64,000 bases of DNA from Eutrigla gurnardus (GCA_963514095.1 OY741280.1:23850341-23914340), one strand, 5' to 3'. Positions 1-10,267 are shown, counted from the first letter of the stretch. Made by a program: numbers and translations. The notes: generated by a model from the sequence alone, not told the origin.

Positions 1-904
1 GCTTTGGTGACCCACCTCTCACCCAAACAGTAAGGAATGTTGATTCTGCCTATAGAATTGTGTAGTACACATTACAAAGAACTAACAGAGCAATCTCCAG
101 CCTTCTATCACTATAAGAACAGAAGTTATGGGCTTCCAAAAATGCCAACAAATGAAATGCGAAATTCCAATGTGTCGGACGCGACGGGCAAACCATTTGA
201 GATATTGACCTGAAACTTCAGATTCCCTCGTTTGGTAACATAAGGCATATTTTCACCGCTTTTCAGCAAAATCTGAGAGGTGTCATGTACATGGTACCCC
301 GATATTGTCTGTTTTCACATGGAATGACCCTATTGTGTTTGCCGAAGGAAAAGTATCTCTGCTTTCAACAACTCCACGTCCAACTTAAAGAAACAAGTTG
401 ACGTAAGTTAACCAGACTTTCACCATGTTTTTTTTCTATTTGTCTCGGTCAATGTCATCATGTTGTGAGAATGTGAGTGTGTGTTGATCACAAAAACTAC
501 ATTTTGTAGGAAATGGCGCTGTGTGTGTGTGTGTTGTGGTCTGAAACGATGGCCGAATGAAACGCTCTCATAACGTAACGTTATTTGTTATTACACTCAC
601 CAAACTTTTGTCGACCCCCTTGCTTTGCTTTAGTTGATCCATTTGCCATATTACTGAGAACTGCTGTTCTAGTATAATCCTGGGGGGACGCTGCTTTTGG
701 GCTGAATAAACTGGATGTATACTTTGTCGTACAACATCCTTGCATGCCTGATTAACAGGCAAGCACATAGCAGAAGTCAGAAGATATGCGTTTGTGAGCT
801 TGTAGATGGGCTATGTTCAACGAGCATCGAACATGGCTACGACAGTGCAGTTTCCTTGGCAATATTACATCGTAAGATACATTATGTTAATCTAGTCATA
901 CTAG
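1..904. other. No gene seen; possible end of a TIR element
   Basis: No convincing coding sequence; the short open frames here have no recognisable motif. Around 330-343 the strand reads GGAATGACCC, the reverse complement of the terminus of the fold-back element that begins at 909 (AGGGTCATTCC). This suggests that the left part of the window may be the right end of a related element. A short (TG)n run lies near 519-540. Confidence 0.3.
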
Positions 905-2021
905 TTAAAGGGTCATTCCGTGTCATTTCATCAAATGCCTCCCACTTGACCATCTCAGAATGTCCTGAAAAAATTCCAAGTACAAAGACACACTTGTTAG
1001 TAGGACAAATCCAAAATATTAGGTCTCTACTGTCAACAGTTTTCTCATGAAACATCATTGAATGAAGGGTAGTTTAGACGGTTTTTGGCATCATACTCTG
1101 AAAAGCCATTTTTAAAGGAAAACACCACCGCATTTCCATACTGAACTATGTTCTGCTCTGATCTTAGACGAGGTGATACATACCTCCCTCTCCTCTGTGC
1201 GTGCACTCAATGGCTCTTGCGCGCACTCCGCGCAGCGCTAATTTGCTAGCATGTAGCTTGTCCTTAGGATCCAAAGGGGGGTGAAGTTAGAAGCGACCAA
1301 GCACTTCCACGTTGTCCCTATTTAAATATGGTTACGTGAGTAGTTACACGACCCACGTTTGGTTACACAAAATGAAACATGCCAATTTTTCTAAGCGGAT
1401 AACAAGGATAACTATATAGTATGGCGGAATAACAACTGGAAGCACTTCGACGTCGGCGCAGTAATATCATCACTCAAAACATGACGGGACTACATACCTT
1501 CTGCTTGTTTTCACAACCCTGTACGATGCACGTTATAACCATGATGTTTGATTGTTCACAAACTATCTTACTACAACCTGATGCTTCCTCAACTGTGCAC
1601 AAACTACTACAGGTAGTGCAGGCGACGGCGTGCAGGTCACGTAGGTTCTATTGACGGAAGTAAGAGGGGGAGCGGAGTGATGATATTACTGCGCCGACGT
1701 CGAAGTGCTTCCAGTTGTTATTCCGCCATACTATATAGTAGGGTTGCACGGTATACCGGTACTAATTTGGTACCGGGGTACTGAGGCATTTAAAACGGTA
1801 CCATATTGCATTTGGACGGGACCGGTACTTGCAGCGCCGCCGGCAGCGCCCGCAACAGCGCGGCGAACTCGCCACGTGACGTCACCGCGTTGTAACTACA
1901 GCTGAGAGGACGAGGAGCGAGCCGCAGCTTGGAGAGATAAAAGGCAAGCCGGAGGAAACCGCTAGCAAGTTAGCGAACAGCGTGGACTGGAACAACAAAC
2001 GGAGCAGGAGGAAAGCTTGGA

Positions 2022-2155
2022 GTGAGCGAGAGAGCGCGAGAGAGAGAGAGCGAGAGAGCGCGAGAGAGAGAGAGCGAGAGAGCGCGAGAGAGAGAGAGAG
2101 AGAGCGCGAGAGAGAGCGCGAGTGAGAGAGAGAGCGAGAGAGCGCGAGAGAGCGA
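2022..2155. repeat. GAGA/GCGA simple-sequence tract
   Basis: A purine-rich tract of GAGAGAGAGCGAGAGAGCGC units inside the hAT element, just upstream of its degenerate transposase start. It gives spurious Ser/Arg/Leu-rich open frames on both strands. Confidence 0.9.
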
Positions 2156-2170
2156 AGCACGGAGAGGAGA

Positions 2171-2415
2171 ATGGCTGCTGCAACCGTCACCACGCCGCAA
2201 CTTGCGGACAAACCAGCGCCGCGAAGTGCGATGTGGCCGTACTTTAGCTTAAAACAAATGCGCAAGGCGAGGCAGTTAACGGCGACGCACCACTGTGTAA
2301 ACGGTGTTTAAAACATGCATGGCTAACGGCGGAAACACCTCCGACTTAGCCAAACACTTAAAGGAACAAGCACCCAGACCTGCACACTGAACTCAGGGAA
2401 CGACAGGTCATTTAA
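2171..2415 (+). pseudogene. Remnant of a hAT transposase N-terminus with a BED zinc finger
   Basis: An ATG at 2171 opens a frame reading MAAATVTTPQLADKP, then the aromatic start of a BED finger (WPYFSL, about 2231-2248). The finger continues in other frames: CKRC (about 2290-2302), then GGNTSDLAKHLKE (about 2327-2366), then HPDLHTELRERQ (about 2370-2405). At least two frameshifts break it, so it cannot encode a working transposase. BED fingers of this form head many hAT transposases and their ZBED descendants. What is seen is the motif order; the assignment to hAT agrees with the 8-bp target duplication. Confidence 0.7.
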
Positions 2416-3260
2416 ACTCATGAAAAAAAGCCACATTCAGTGCTAAAAGCAAGCGCCACCGCCCTTCACTCTTAACAAAAGTAGCTCTGGAAGAAAAAAA
2501 AAAGAGCTGGTTTATTTATAATATTATATTTTATATTATATTATTGTATTTATATTTTAACATTTTTAAAATTATGTGCATTAGAAAAGCTTGTCTTTGT
2601 GGTATTTTATATTATTTGCTGATTAATATGTTATTGTTCTAAGATTTTCTATTAAAATAAAGTCAGTAATGACATTTTTTGCGTTCACTTTTTATTTGAA
2701 AAAGTATCGAAAAGTACCGAAAAGTACCGAAACACATGTTGGTACCGGTACCGGTACCAAAATGTTGGTATCGTGACAACACTACTATATAGTTATCCTT
2801 GTTATCCGCTTAGAAAAATTGGCATGTTTCATTTTGTGTAACCAAACGTGGGTCGTGTAACTACTCACGTAACCGTATTTAAATAGGGACAACGTGGAAG
2901 TGCTTGGTCGCTTCTAACTTCACCCCCCTTTGGATCCTAAGGAATATACTGGGACAAGCTACATGCTAGCAAATTAGCGCTGCGCGGAGTGCGCTCAAGA
3001 GCCATTGAGTGCACGCACAGAGGAGAGGGAGGTATGTATCACCTCGTCTAACATCAGAGCAGAACATAGTTCAGTATGGAAATGCGGTGGTGTTTTCCTT
3101 TAAACAGCAATATCTGGAAAACTATCTCACCTGTGGCCTTCAGTTTTTCTACAGAGTATATCTGTTACTAATAGCCTCCAGCCATGAAATATCAGGGGTG
3201 TAGCTCAATGATAACCTAGTATGGTAGGTACTTAAAATGTGGCTTGTCGAAATAAAGTAG

Positions 3261-4187
3261 GGCCTAAAAATAAATTTTGTTCGGTTCCGGTTTCCGACCG
3301 ACCCTGTCAATTTATGTGCGACCCAAATTATTTTATGAGCTTGGGGAAGAAAAAAACAAAAACAAAACACAAATACATTTTTTGATGCAAACTATAATTA
3401 CGTTTTTGTACAGACACCTCTTCATCCTGTACAAGGATGAGCGCATTCTCTCGTTTTTAAATGAAAAAAACGGCTTCACGTGGGATCTGCATATCAAACT
3501 TTGGAGACTGTTCTACTGTAATGTAAAATCTTTATGCTCAAATTAAGATTATTATTTGATTTGGTTGTGTAATTTGTATACTTAAAGTATGACATAATGT
3601 ACAGTCTTCAATATTATGCTACATTTGTTCATGGTTTAAGATATTAAAAGCTGCTTTCAGCATGTTTAACTCACATTTAAGGACTTATTGCCTCTGTAAC
3701 TACAACTGTGCTACATTTTAATTTGTTCATGAGGCTAAATTTATCAGTAGCATTTAGGCACATGTAAGTCTTTGGTAAATGGTAAAAAACACAATTGAAT
3801 TGCCCTGCTGTGATGTTTACCAGTAGGCTGTTAGGACATGCAGTACCAAAACGAGCCACAAAACCCCCACCAATATCAGGATTTTAAAAAATCACTGTGA
3901 CAAATTGAGGCAAAACACCCTCCCGATTTTTTAATATGATTTTAACAAGAATATGATCTTTCAAAAAAAGTAAGTTTGGACCTGATACTTGTCAGTTTTT
4001 TGGAATATGACTCTGAAGTTGGGCAAAGATGTGTTTACTTCCATTTTTGAGCCTTAATATCTGTGAAACTAATAATCTAAGAGAGACCATATTTTGTAGA
4101 ATGTTTAAGCTAACACCAGAGATAGAGGCAGAAGTGATAGAAGTCTTTTATCTGCAAAAATGGGAGCTCAGCCACTCTTCAAATGTA
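3261..4187. other. Loop of the fold-back element; nothing recognised
   Basis: AT-rich sequence between the two arms of the outer fold-back element. The short open frames show no known motif and no sign of coding use. Confidence 0.5.
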
Positions 4188-4730
4188 CTACTTTATTTCA
4201 ACAAGTCACATTTTAAGTACCTACCATACTAGGTTATCATTGAGCTACACCCCTGATATTTCATGTCTGGAGGCTATTAGTAACAGATATACTCTGTAGA
4301 AAATTTGAAGGCCACAGGTGAGATAGTTTTCCAGATATTGCTGTTTAAAAATGGCTTTTCAGAGTATGATGCCAAAAACCGTCTAAACTACCCTTCATTC
4401 AATGATGTTTCATGAGAAAACTGTTGACAGTAGAGACCTAATATTTGGGATTTGTCTTATTAACAAGTGTGTCTTTGTACTTGAATTTTTTCAGGACATT
4501 CTGAGATGGTCAGGTGGAAAGATTTTCAGAAATTTGATGAAATGACACGGAATGAACCTAAAGGTATATTTATTGTATTTGTTGTACTTATCTTGTGTGA
4601 CTGTATAGCACATAACAGTGGTTGGTATTTACTGGTGGTGCAGGAAGACATGAACCCCCAAAGCCTTTTTTTTACACAAATATTTATTAACTATGTTAAG
4701 CCTAGAACCATTCATTTTATTTGAAATTTA

Positions 4731-4930
4731 CTCTTACTTTTACTTAAAGTAAATTTAAAAGCATGTACTTTTGGATACTTAAGTACCTTAAAAAGCCAGT
4801 ACTTTTTTAGTCTTACTCGAGTACCATGTCGACTGAGCTACTTTTACTTGTAACAGAGTAAATTTTGACCAGTAGTATTTGTACTCTTACTCAAGTACTG
4901 GGGTCGAGTACGGTACTCTGTCCATCTCTG
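4731..4930 (-). mobile_element. Tol2-like hAT terminus (one end only)
   Basis: Read on the minus strand from 4930 it begins CAGAGATGGACAGAGTAC and continues with many AGTACTT/ACTTGAGTA motifs, the pattern of the subterminal region of Tol2-type fish hAT elements (CAGAG terminus). I could not find the second terminus or an 8-bp duplication, so this is a fragment or solo end, possibly starting near 4725. Confidence 0.6.
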
Positions 4931-5262
4931 GATTTAATAGCAATAAACAGATCAAAATCATGCTGAAATAACTCCATAATAATGGTGATCAATACAAACT
5001 CTGAAGTTATGCTTTCTTGGGTCTGTCTGCAAAAGAACAAGCTAACAACTTTTAAAATGTTTGTTTTCTGAATGGAGTCTGGTAGATGATTGATCGATCG
5101 GGTGTAGGCTATAACAGGACGTTCAGTATGATACAAGACCTTCTATAGGTTCACCCGGTGTCCACAGAAGCCGTTATTGTCTACAACTCACACAACTTTT
5201 ACCTGTAGAAACACTTGACGTCATGTAGACGCTGAGAAACCCGGATGTGTTGATGAACGAAC
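4931..5262 (-). other. Start of intron 1 of gene A
   Basis: Sequence downstream of the gene A exon 1 donor. About 60 bp next to the exon match the introns of the other array members (for example CACTTGACGTCATGTAGACGC). The rest is unique in the window. No exon 2 with fingers follows before position 1. Confidence 0.5.
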
Positions 5263-5494
5263 CTGCTCTGTGAATCCGGACTTCCGGGAGGAAAACAGCG
5301 TCTAAGAGTCTCCGCTGTCGCTCGTTCTCCTCTTTAGAACGAGAAAGTTCCTCCTCGTACTCTGCTATCGTTCCTTCAAACAGCCCAAATATCTCTTCAG
5401 CAGCCGCAGCTAGTCGCTGCTCCACCAACGCTCTCAGCATTTGGACTTTACTCATTTTCTCCACAAACTCCGTTAAACCGTCTACAGCTAGCAT
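5263..5494 (-). CDS. Zinc-finger gene A, exon 1 (N-terminal helical module); rest of gene not in window
   Basis: Encodes 77 residues plus one base, ending with the donor CAG|GTTCGT, so the intron is phase 1. From the first ATG it reads MLAVDGLTEFVEKMSKVQMLR; the second Met (5455) begins the part that is kept in every copy and is probably the original start, because gene C retains only that one in frame. The following ~50 residues are rich in E, R, L and A with a heptad-like spacing (EEELSRSKEENERQRRLLD), which suggests a helical, perhaps dimerising, module. It is not a KRAB or SCAN box by motif. Comparable N-termini occur in many uncharacterised teleost C2H2 proteins. Its finger exon is absent from 1-5262, so gene A either continues beyond the window or was broken by the transposon cluster. 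Confidence 0.75.
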
Positions 5495-5683
5495 GCTAAG
5501 CTAACTAGCTTCGTATGCTACCGGGAGATGAGTCAGAGGTCAAACCTTCAGAATAAAAGGTGAAGAGTACAAAGTCCATCCAGACGGGTTTATCCAGACA
5601 CACAGAGACTCTGATGGATCAGTACTGGTGAAGCTAACAGACACTTTCTCAACACCACGAAGACGCGCTGCTGGTTCTAATAA

Positions 5684-5723
5684 CGCCGGGCGCCATGTTG
5701 CTAAATGACAAATACATCCGGGT
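5684..5723 (-). promoter_or_regulatory. Putative core promoter of gene A: YY1-like and ETS-like motifs
   Basis: On the minus strand CAACATGGCGCCCGGCG (5685-5701) resembles a YY1 site (ATGGCG core) and CCGGATGT (5712-5719) resembles an ETS site. The block sits ~200 bp upstream of the exon 1 ATG and is repeated at the same place in genes B, C, E, F, E' and F'. There is no TATA box. Function is inferred from position and conservation within the array. Confidence 0.4.
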
Positions 5724-5735
5724 CCTCCGGAACTG

Positions 5736-6284
5736 GGAGGTTAACCTACAAAATAAAAGTCCTTAAATTGATTAATGAAACAGTTACATTTTCAGTTACT
5801 TTCCATTTCCATTCCATTCCCTCTGCACCTCTCGCTCAGCAATGCAATCTACACTGTGTGATTTCACCCTTTTTCTTTAATCAATCATTTGACAGTTCAA
5901 GAGGTGCTCAGCTCAACAAAACTTCACAAAAAAACATTTAACCTTCAATTTGACCACTGATATTCTTACAACCATGAAATACAATATGCAAGAGGAAAAA
6001 AAGGGACACATGGTTGAAAAGATAAAACAATGTATGGGTCTGACCGTGCAACGACTCAGAATCAGACGTACGTGTGTCTCACATACGTAGCAGCTGAAAG
6101 GTTCTCTTCTTTATGAGTTCTCAGGTGTCTCTTCAGATGTCCACGGTCACATTGATGGCCTTGAAGGCCAGTGCCAGTGGTCACCGAAACATTTCGTACA
6201 AACTGAGCAGCTAAGAGGTTTTTCTCCTGTGTGAGTTATCATGTGTCTCCGTATATGTTGACTGTGTATTTTCTTACAAGCTGG
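5736..6284 (-). pseudogene. Gene B 3' region: finger relics behind a premature stop, then 3' flank
   Basis: Beyond the stop of gene B the frame continues as a finger whose first Cys codon has become the stop (TGC to TGA), then HIRRHMITHTGEKPLSCSVC, then a finger cut by a 28-bp insertion footprint (6151-6178 between two GGTCAC, 6145-6150 and 6179-6184), then HLKRHLRTHKEE and a tail. So at least two further fingers were once coded. The remainder to 5736 is 3' flank shared with genes C and D and directly abuts the promoter block of gene A. Confidence 0.65.
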
Positions 6285-7621
6285 TCAACTGAAAGGTTTC
6301 TCTCCTTTATGAGTTCTCATGTGTCCCCGTAAATGTCCCCTCTGTGCAAAAGATGTCTTACAAACTGGGCAGGTGAAAGGTTTTTCTCCTGTATGAGTTC
6401 TCATATGTGTCTGTAAAATATGATTAACTGAAAACGATTTGTTACAAACTGAGCAGGTGAATGGTTTTTCTCCTGTATGAATTCTCAAGTGTCTCTTCAG
6501 ATAGCCATGGCCACTGAAACATTTCTTACAAACTGAGCAACTGAAAGGTTTTTCTCCTGTGTGAGTTCTCATGTGGTTCTGTAAAGTTGGTTTCTGAGCG
6601 AAAGATTTCTTACAAACTGAACAACTGAAAGGTTTTTCTCCTGTGTGAATTCTCATGTGTGTCTTTAAATTTTGATTCCAAGCAAAAGACTTCTGACAAA
6701 CTGAGCAACTAAAAGGTTTTTCTCCTGTGTGAATTCTCATGTGTAACTGTAAGTGTTCATTCCGTGGAAAACATTTTTTACAAACTGAGCAACTGAAAGG
6801 TTTTTCTTCTCTGTGAATACTCAAGTGTTTCTCTAAATTTGGATTCTGAGTAAATGATTTTTGACAAACTGGGCAACTGAAAGGTTTTTCTCCTGTGTGA
6901 ATTCTCATGTGTAGCTGTAAATTTTGATTCCGTGGAAAAGATTTTTTACAAACTGAGCAACTGAAAGGTTTTTCTCCTGTGTGAACTCTCATGTGTAACT
7001 GTAAATGGTCATTCCGATGAAAACATTTCTTACAAACTGAGCAGCTGAAAGGTTTTTTTCCTGTATGAGTTCTCATGTGTCTCTTCAGCCTGCCACTAAG
7101 ACTAAATGTTTTTCTACACTTAGAGCATCTAAATGGTTTCTCACCAGGACTACACCTCAACACACTGACTTCATCATTCTTCAAAGCCTTTAGACCTGAC
7201 TGAGTTTCTCTGTTCTCCTGCCAATCAGCACTGTCATCAGTCTCAGGATCAGAAGAGTCTCCAGTCTTGTCTTCAGAATCTGGTTGTAAATATAAGTTCC
7301 TGGCTGGTTCTGGTCCTCCACAGTCCTCTTCTTCAGCTTCTGTTTCCATGTGTTCAGTTGAGCTGCAGGCTGCAGGTGAAGGCAGCCCTGAGGACTGAGG
7401 CTTCTCTTCATCTTCTTCACTCTTTACAGGGACAAGAGGCAATGGGAACTTGATATCAGCCTCCTCCAGCCCTCGAAGTTGCTCTCCCTCCTGACTGGTC
7501 TGGACTTCCTCCAGTTCCTCTTTAATGTGTGGGGGTTCCGGGTCCTCCTGGTTCAGACTGGAGATCCAGTCCTGCTGCTCAATGGGAACCTCTTCTTTGC
7601 TCACCAACAGCTGCTGGACGT
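6285..7621 (-). CDS. Zinc-finger gene B, exon 2: acidic spacer and ten C2H2 fingers
   Basis: The acceptor TTTTCCTGCAG|ACGTCC at 7621 joins exon 1 (9073-9304) in phase 1 to restore RA-DVQQLLVSKEE. The spacer is acidic, with two SUMO-type motifs (HIKEE and PVKSEEDEE), and ends at GEKPFRCSKC. Ten fingers of the form C-x2-C-x12-H-x3-H follow, with TGEKPFSC linkers. Contact residues (-1,2,3,6) by finger: LGRR, RDHL, RQNL, QPNK, REHL, WQNT, QPTN, GGYR, VHIT, QGHG. The product of both exons would be about 522 residues, a nuclear DNA-binding protein and probable repressor by family. The reading frame ends at GEKPFS where a Cys codon of an eleventh finger became TGA, also seen in D and D'. Fingers 2, 3, 5 and 7 have close relatives in gene D, so B and D are sister genes. 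Confidence 0.88.
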
Positions 7622-7877
7622 CTGCAGGAAAACAGCTGAACAATCAGTCAACTGTACATACTCTGGTTTTCCTGCCATCATTCAGTGTTACAGTCCCTGT
7701 GCACAGTTACCAAACAGGAAGAACGACAGACGGACACAAACTGTAAAAATACAATGAACCAGCTGTTATGAGGTCATCCGTAGTCACATGACAATATTCA
7801 TAGAAACTGCATACCAGTCAGTCTGAACACCCAGCAACAGATCCACTGAGAAGTTTCCGCTGAGAAACCCGGATGTG
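7622..7877 (-). other. Intron 1 of gene B, acceptor-proximal part
   Basis: Sequence shared with the introns of C, D, E and F (GTCACATGACAATATTCATAG and neighbours), ending at the L1-like insertion. It has a splice-acceptor pyrimidine stretch next to exon 2. No separate function seen. Confidence 0.6.
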
Positions 7878-7889
7878 TTGATGAACGAA

Positions 7890-8365
7890 ACTTTTTTTTT
7901 TTTTTTAAACTTTAATAATAATTATATACATAACAAAAATTGTCGAGCCAGAGAAAGAGAGAAAATAAATAAAGGTATAAATATACAAAGAGAGAGAAAG
8001 AGAAAAAAAACATGAATTAAATAAAAATTTCTGCAAAATAAAGTTCCTGCAAAAAAAGTGTAAAATTTGGTTTGCTGTTAGTCCATTTCTTTTTATGTAT
8101 GTGAAATTTACCTAAATATAAAAGAAGTTGTACAAAAAAAATAAAATCATTTTCCATTTTGTTATTTTACATTTAGGTCATTTAGCAGACGCTTTTCTCC
8201 AAAGCGACTTACAATAAGTACATTAGTCAAAAGTAGGAAACAAAGAAACCACAACACATCATTGCAGATAAAGTAAGAGCTAAAAATAGAACAAGTGTTA
8301 GCTCCTCATCTGAGTAAAGTAGTACCTTAAGAGCAACAGTGCTACGATCAGAGTGCTATAGGTAA

Positions 8366-8397
<32 letters not shown>

Positions 8398-9059
8398 TTA
8401 CTATTTTCAAAGAAAAACAAAATGTCCTTTTCATGTAGTTGTAGTGAATCCAGTTTTGTTTTCAATGAAATTTTGTACATTTAACCAAAACATTTGACAA
8501 TATAAAGAATGAAAAAATAAATGTGTTATAGATTCATTAACCAAACCACAGAAATCACAGGAATACTCAATATCAAGTTTAAATCTTTCTAAGGTTTTTT
8601 TGCTGGATATATTTTATGTATAATTTTGTAAGATACTTCCTTGATCTTGTTATTCAGACAAAATGTATTACTAATCAACCACATTTTTTTCCAATTCACA
8701 TCTTTATAAAGAGATTTCCAAAAAGAAATAGCCGAAGGAATAGATACATTTATCAAAAAATTCCTGATGTATTTATTTGTATATTTCTAAGTTGTGATAT
8801 CAACATTCCGCAGAAAAATATTGTTTATAGGAGTTGTCCTATAATGATCAGTTGTATAACCAAAAAGAAGTTGCAACACATTCCTGGGGATAGAATCAAA
8901 GATTACATCATATTCTTTTGGCGTAACTTCTATACTAAATTTAGAAATAAATTCTTCATGAAGTAATAACTGACCATCAGTTTTCATGAGTTGTAAAACT
9001 AAAAAAATACCATTATTGACCCAGTTTTTGTTATACAAAGATCTATTATTATATTGAAT
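7890..9059 (-). mobile_element. 5'-truncated L1-clade LINE in intron 1 of gene B
   Basis: It is flanked by the 12-bp duplication TTGATGAACGAA (7878-7889 and 9060-9071) and ends in a poly(A) on the minus strand (poly(T) at 7892-7908). The minus strand encodes the C-terminal part of an L1/Tx1-type ORF2 (about 8787-9038: NWVNNGIFLVLQLM, HEEFISKF, PKEYDVIFDSIP). A 5' truncation, target duplication and poly(A) tail are marks of target-primed retrotransposition. It carries a nested LINE 3' fragment (8168-8397). The insertion leaves the exon 1 donor intact. Confidence 0.75.
8168..8397 (-). mobile_element. Nested LINE 3'-end fragment with poly(G) tract
   Basis: Read on the minus strand it ends with GACCTAAATGTAAA, the same 3' end as the LINE fragments in genes D and F. 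It is inserted in the L1-like element. It starts in a homopolymer pair T(11)-G(21) (8367-8397) that also appears, at different lengths, in the D and F fragments. Confidence 0.6.
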
Positions 9060-9072
9060 TTGATGAACGAAC

Positions 9073-9304
9073 CTGCTCTGTGAATCCGGACTTCCGGGAG
9101 GAAAACAGCGTCTAAGAGTCTCCGCTGTCGCTCGTTCTCCTCTTTAGAACGAGAAAGTTCCTCCTCGTACTCTGCTATCGTTCCTTCAAACAGCCCAAAT
9201 ATCTCTTCAGCAGCCGCAGCTAGTCGCTGCTCCACCAACGCTCTCAGCATTTGGACTTTACTCATTTTCTCCACAAACTCCGTTAAACCGTCTACAGCTA
9301 GCAT
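9073..9304 (-). CDS. Zinc-finger gene B, exon 1
   Basis: Same 77-residue module as gene A, here with an intact downstream partner exon. Starts MLAVDGLTEF at 9304; internal Met of MSKVQ at 9265. Ends EVRIHRA plus G of the split Asp codon; donor CAG|GTTCGT is preserved although the L1-like LINE inserted one base beyond it (its target duplication supplies the donor). Promoter-like YY1/ETS block lies ~200 bp upstream (9495-9532). Confidence 0.85.
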
Positions 9305-9494
9305 GCTAAGCTAACTAGCTTCGTATGCTACCGGGAGATGAGTCAGAGGTCAAACCTTCAGAATAAAAGGTGAAGAGTACAAAGTCCATCCAGACGGGTT
9401 CATCCAGACACACAGAGACTCTGATGGATCAGTACTGGTGAAGCTAACAGACACTTTCTCAACACCACGAAGACGCGCTGCTGGTTCTAATAAC

Positions 9495-9532
9495 GCCGGG
9501 CGCCATGTTGTTTAAAGAGTAATACATCCGGG
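9495..9532 (-). promoter_or_regulatory. Putative core promoter of gene B
   Basis: YY1-like ACATGGCGCCC and ETS-like CCGGATGT in the same order and spacing as in gene A. No TATA box. Regulatory role is inferred. Confidence 0.4.
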
Positions 9533-9534
9533 TC

Positions 9535-10267
9535 CTCTGGAACTGGGATGTGAAACTACAAAATAAAAGTCCTTAAATTGATCAATAAAACACGAACATT
9601 TTCAGTTACTTTCCATCTTTTCCCGATGTACCAGATGTGGGTAGGACATGGAAATCGAGGACTCATGGGATTGTCTTCAGCATTTATGGTCCTGCAGGAA
9701 ACAAAATATAGCCACTTCATTTCCTTCTGGTCTTTTTCTGCACCTCTCTCACTCAGCAATGCAAACTACACGGTGTGATTTCATCCTTTTCCTTTAATAA
9801 AAGATACATTCATTTGACAGTTCAGGAGGTGCTCAGCTCAACAGATTGACAAGAAAACGATTAACCTTCAATTTAACGACTGATCTCCTAGAAACCATGA
9901 AATATAATATACAATAGGAAAAACAGGGTCACGTGTTTGTGTTTGCCTCTGCTACATGACCTAAATGTAAATGAAAAGGTAAAACGATGCATGGGGCCTG
10001 CTGACTTAACAGACAACAATTATTACACATCAGAAGTCAAATAAATGTAATAAATCACATAAACATCCTAAATGTATCATGAAACTATTCAATATAAAAA
10101 TATGTTGAAAAAATAGAAAACAGTGAAAAATACTGTCCAAACGATGTTTTTCGGAATACAGGCTGGTTCAGCCAGGCAACTAACCAGAATGTGTATTGAT
10201 ACTTATAGAAAGGACAAGGACAGTCTGGTTCTCTGCAGGGTCCAAGTGGCACGGCACTAAGTTGGCT
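9535..10267 (-). other. Gene C 3' flank / 3' UTR
   Basis: Between the gene C stop and the gene B promoter. Much of it is shared with the 3' flanks of the other genes (CTTCCTTTATTG-type and GTGATTTCATCC blocks), which shows that the array duplicated as whole genes. No further coding sequence seen. Confidence 0.5.

Larger units (their letters stand above)
1739..2784 (+). mobile_element. hAT-type element with 8-bp target duplication, innermost nesting level
   Basis: The 8-bp duplication CTATATAG lies at 1731-1738 and 2785-2792; the intact arm of the host element has it once (around 1413). The termini are imperfect inverted repeats: TAGGGTTGCACGGTATACC at the left and, read on the other strand, TAGTGTTGTCACGATACC at the right. 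Inside are a GA-rich tract, the start of a BED-finger transposase and an AT-rich 3' part. An 8-bp duplication and a BED finger are characteristic of hAT transposons. Too short for a full transposase, so a deletion derivative. Confidence 0.85.
1116..3099. mobile_element. TTAA-target fold-back element, second nesting level
   Basis: Its termini are AGGAAAACACC and GGTGTTTTCCT, flanked by TTAA at 1112-1115 and 3100-3103. The right arm of the outer element preserves the empty site with a single TTAA (around 4345), which proves insertion and target duplication. Its own arms are long inverted repeats: 1116-~1480 matches 1672-1738 plus 2785-3099 on the other strand. The right arm is interrupted by a hAT element. 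No coding capacity of its own was seen. TTAA targets are typical of piggyBac and Kolobok superfamilies; which one is not settled. Confidence 0.8.
909..4560. mobile_element. Fold-back (long inverted repeat) DNA element, outermost of three nested elements
   Basis: The left arm (909-1115 continued at 3104-3260) is the reverse complement, with scattered mismatches, of the right arm 4188-4560. The left arm is split by a second element (1116-3099). The terminus is AGGGTCATTCC, preceded by TTAA at 905-908; the right flank is degenerate (CTAAA). The loop (3261-4187) holds no gene. No transposase is present, so this is non-autonomous. TTAA plus AGGG termini would fit a Kolobok- or piggyBac-type TTAA-target element, but that assignment is inference. 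Confidence 0.75.

Noticed and set aside
1882..2265. Ser/Arg/Leu-rich open frames over the GAGA tract
   Set aside because: They come from a simple-sequence repeat without stops in several frames; no start context or conserved motif.
7622..7643. Start codons just upstream of exon 2 (for example MFSCFPADVQQ in B, MMAGKPEY in F)
   Set aside because: They lie across the splice acceptor TTTTCCTGCAG; exon 1 plus exon 2 gives the expected RA-DVQQ junction in every copy, so these are intronic.
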